NCBI GenBank assembly: GCA_937910975.1
Contig: CALEMZ010000188.1
Coordinates: 1-14,405, forward strand
Origin: an uncultured Pseudorhodobacter sp.
GTDB taxonomy: Bacteria; Pseudomonadota; Alphaproteobacteria; Rhodobacterales; Rhodobacteraceae
DNA: 14,405 nucleotides
Reading direction: 5' to 3'
The notes below the pieces were generated by a model. That model did no database searches, was not told the DNA's origin, and was given only the letters and a program-made list of their open reading frames with translations. Numbering within the stretch: position 1 is the stretch's first letter; each line of letters opens with the position of its first letter. Shown here piece by piece: positions 14,345 through 14,405 of the stretch. The translations under genes were made by a program, and so were the position numbers.

Positions 14345-14405
14345 ATGAACCGCCTTCTCATATTGTCCCTCGTCGCCGCCCTCCCCGCCATTCTGCCTCT
14401 ATCAA
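14345..14405 (+). CDS. 5' start of a secreted or envelope protein gene (partial)
   Basis: ATG at 14345 follows AAAAGGA (14332-14338) with 6 nt spacing, a good ribosome binding site. Only 20 codons are in the window. They begin MNRLLILSLVAALPAILPLS, which has a basic residue followed by a hydrophobic run and therefore looks like a signal peptide or N-terminal membrane anchor. Nothing more can be said of the function. Confidence 0.75.
   Translation, partial: MNRLLILSLVAALPAILPLS

Overview
The window looks like a chromosomal stretch from an alphaproteobacterium, most likely Rhodobacterales (Rhodobacter/Roseobacter type). The basis is the protein families (an MtaB/DapF pair, a DUF3576 lipoprotein upstream of leuS, LptE and HolA in one operon, a Rhodobacteraceae-style porin), the moderately GC-rich coding sequence, and the dense minus-strand operons with ATGA stop/start overlaps. 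No mobile element, CRISPR array, integrase or phage gene was seen.

Layout. Positions 2-196 (+) are the 3' end of an unidentified gene. The minus-strand pair dapF-mtaB (2359 down to 270) follows; it diverges from a tRNA-Lys(TTT) gene at 2464-2539 (+) that has a plausible promoter of its own. A second minus-strand pair, an MscS-type channel followed by a HI0933-like flavoprotein (5091 down to 2621), converges on the tRNA. A proline racemase-family gene (5215-6243, +) diverges from the channel gene and carries Ser instead of the usual first catalytic Cys. A long minus-strand operon then runs leuS - lptE - holA - HPP/CBS membrane protein - glutathione S-transferase (12207 down to 6348), with very tight junctions, preceded by a DUF3576 lipoprotein gene (12880-12332). 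A 385-bp gene-free region separates this from a plus-strand porin gene (13266-14177) with a structured 5' leader, putative highly expressed codon usage and a textbook intrinsic terminator. The window ends inside a new plus-strand gene that begins with a signal-peptide-like sequence (14345 onward).

How the genes fit together. Most are housekeeping: lysine/peptidoglycan precursor synthesis (DapF), tRNA modification (MtaB), tRNA charging (LeuS), outer-membrane LPS assembly (LptE), the replication clamp loader (HolA), osmotic protection (MscS) and outer-membrane diffusion (porin). One thematic link is notable. DapF makes the lysine precursor meso-DAP, MtaB modifies A37 of t6A-containing tRNAs such as tRNA-Lys(UUU), and that tRNA gene lies immediately divergent from the dapF-mtaB pair.

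I found no convincing undescribed system. The items most worth a second look are the Ser/Cys proline racemase-family enzyme without hydroxyproline-pathway neighbours, the two-part hairpin in the porin leader, the lysine-themed cluster, and the HPP/CBS and GST genes joined to the leuS-lptE-holA operon.
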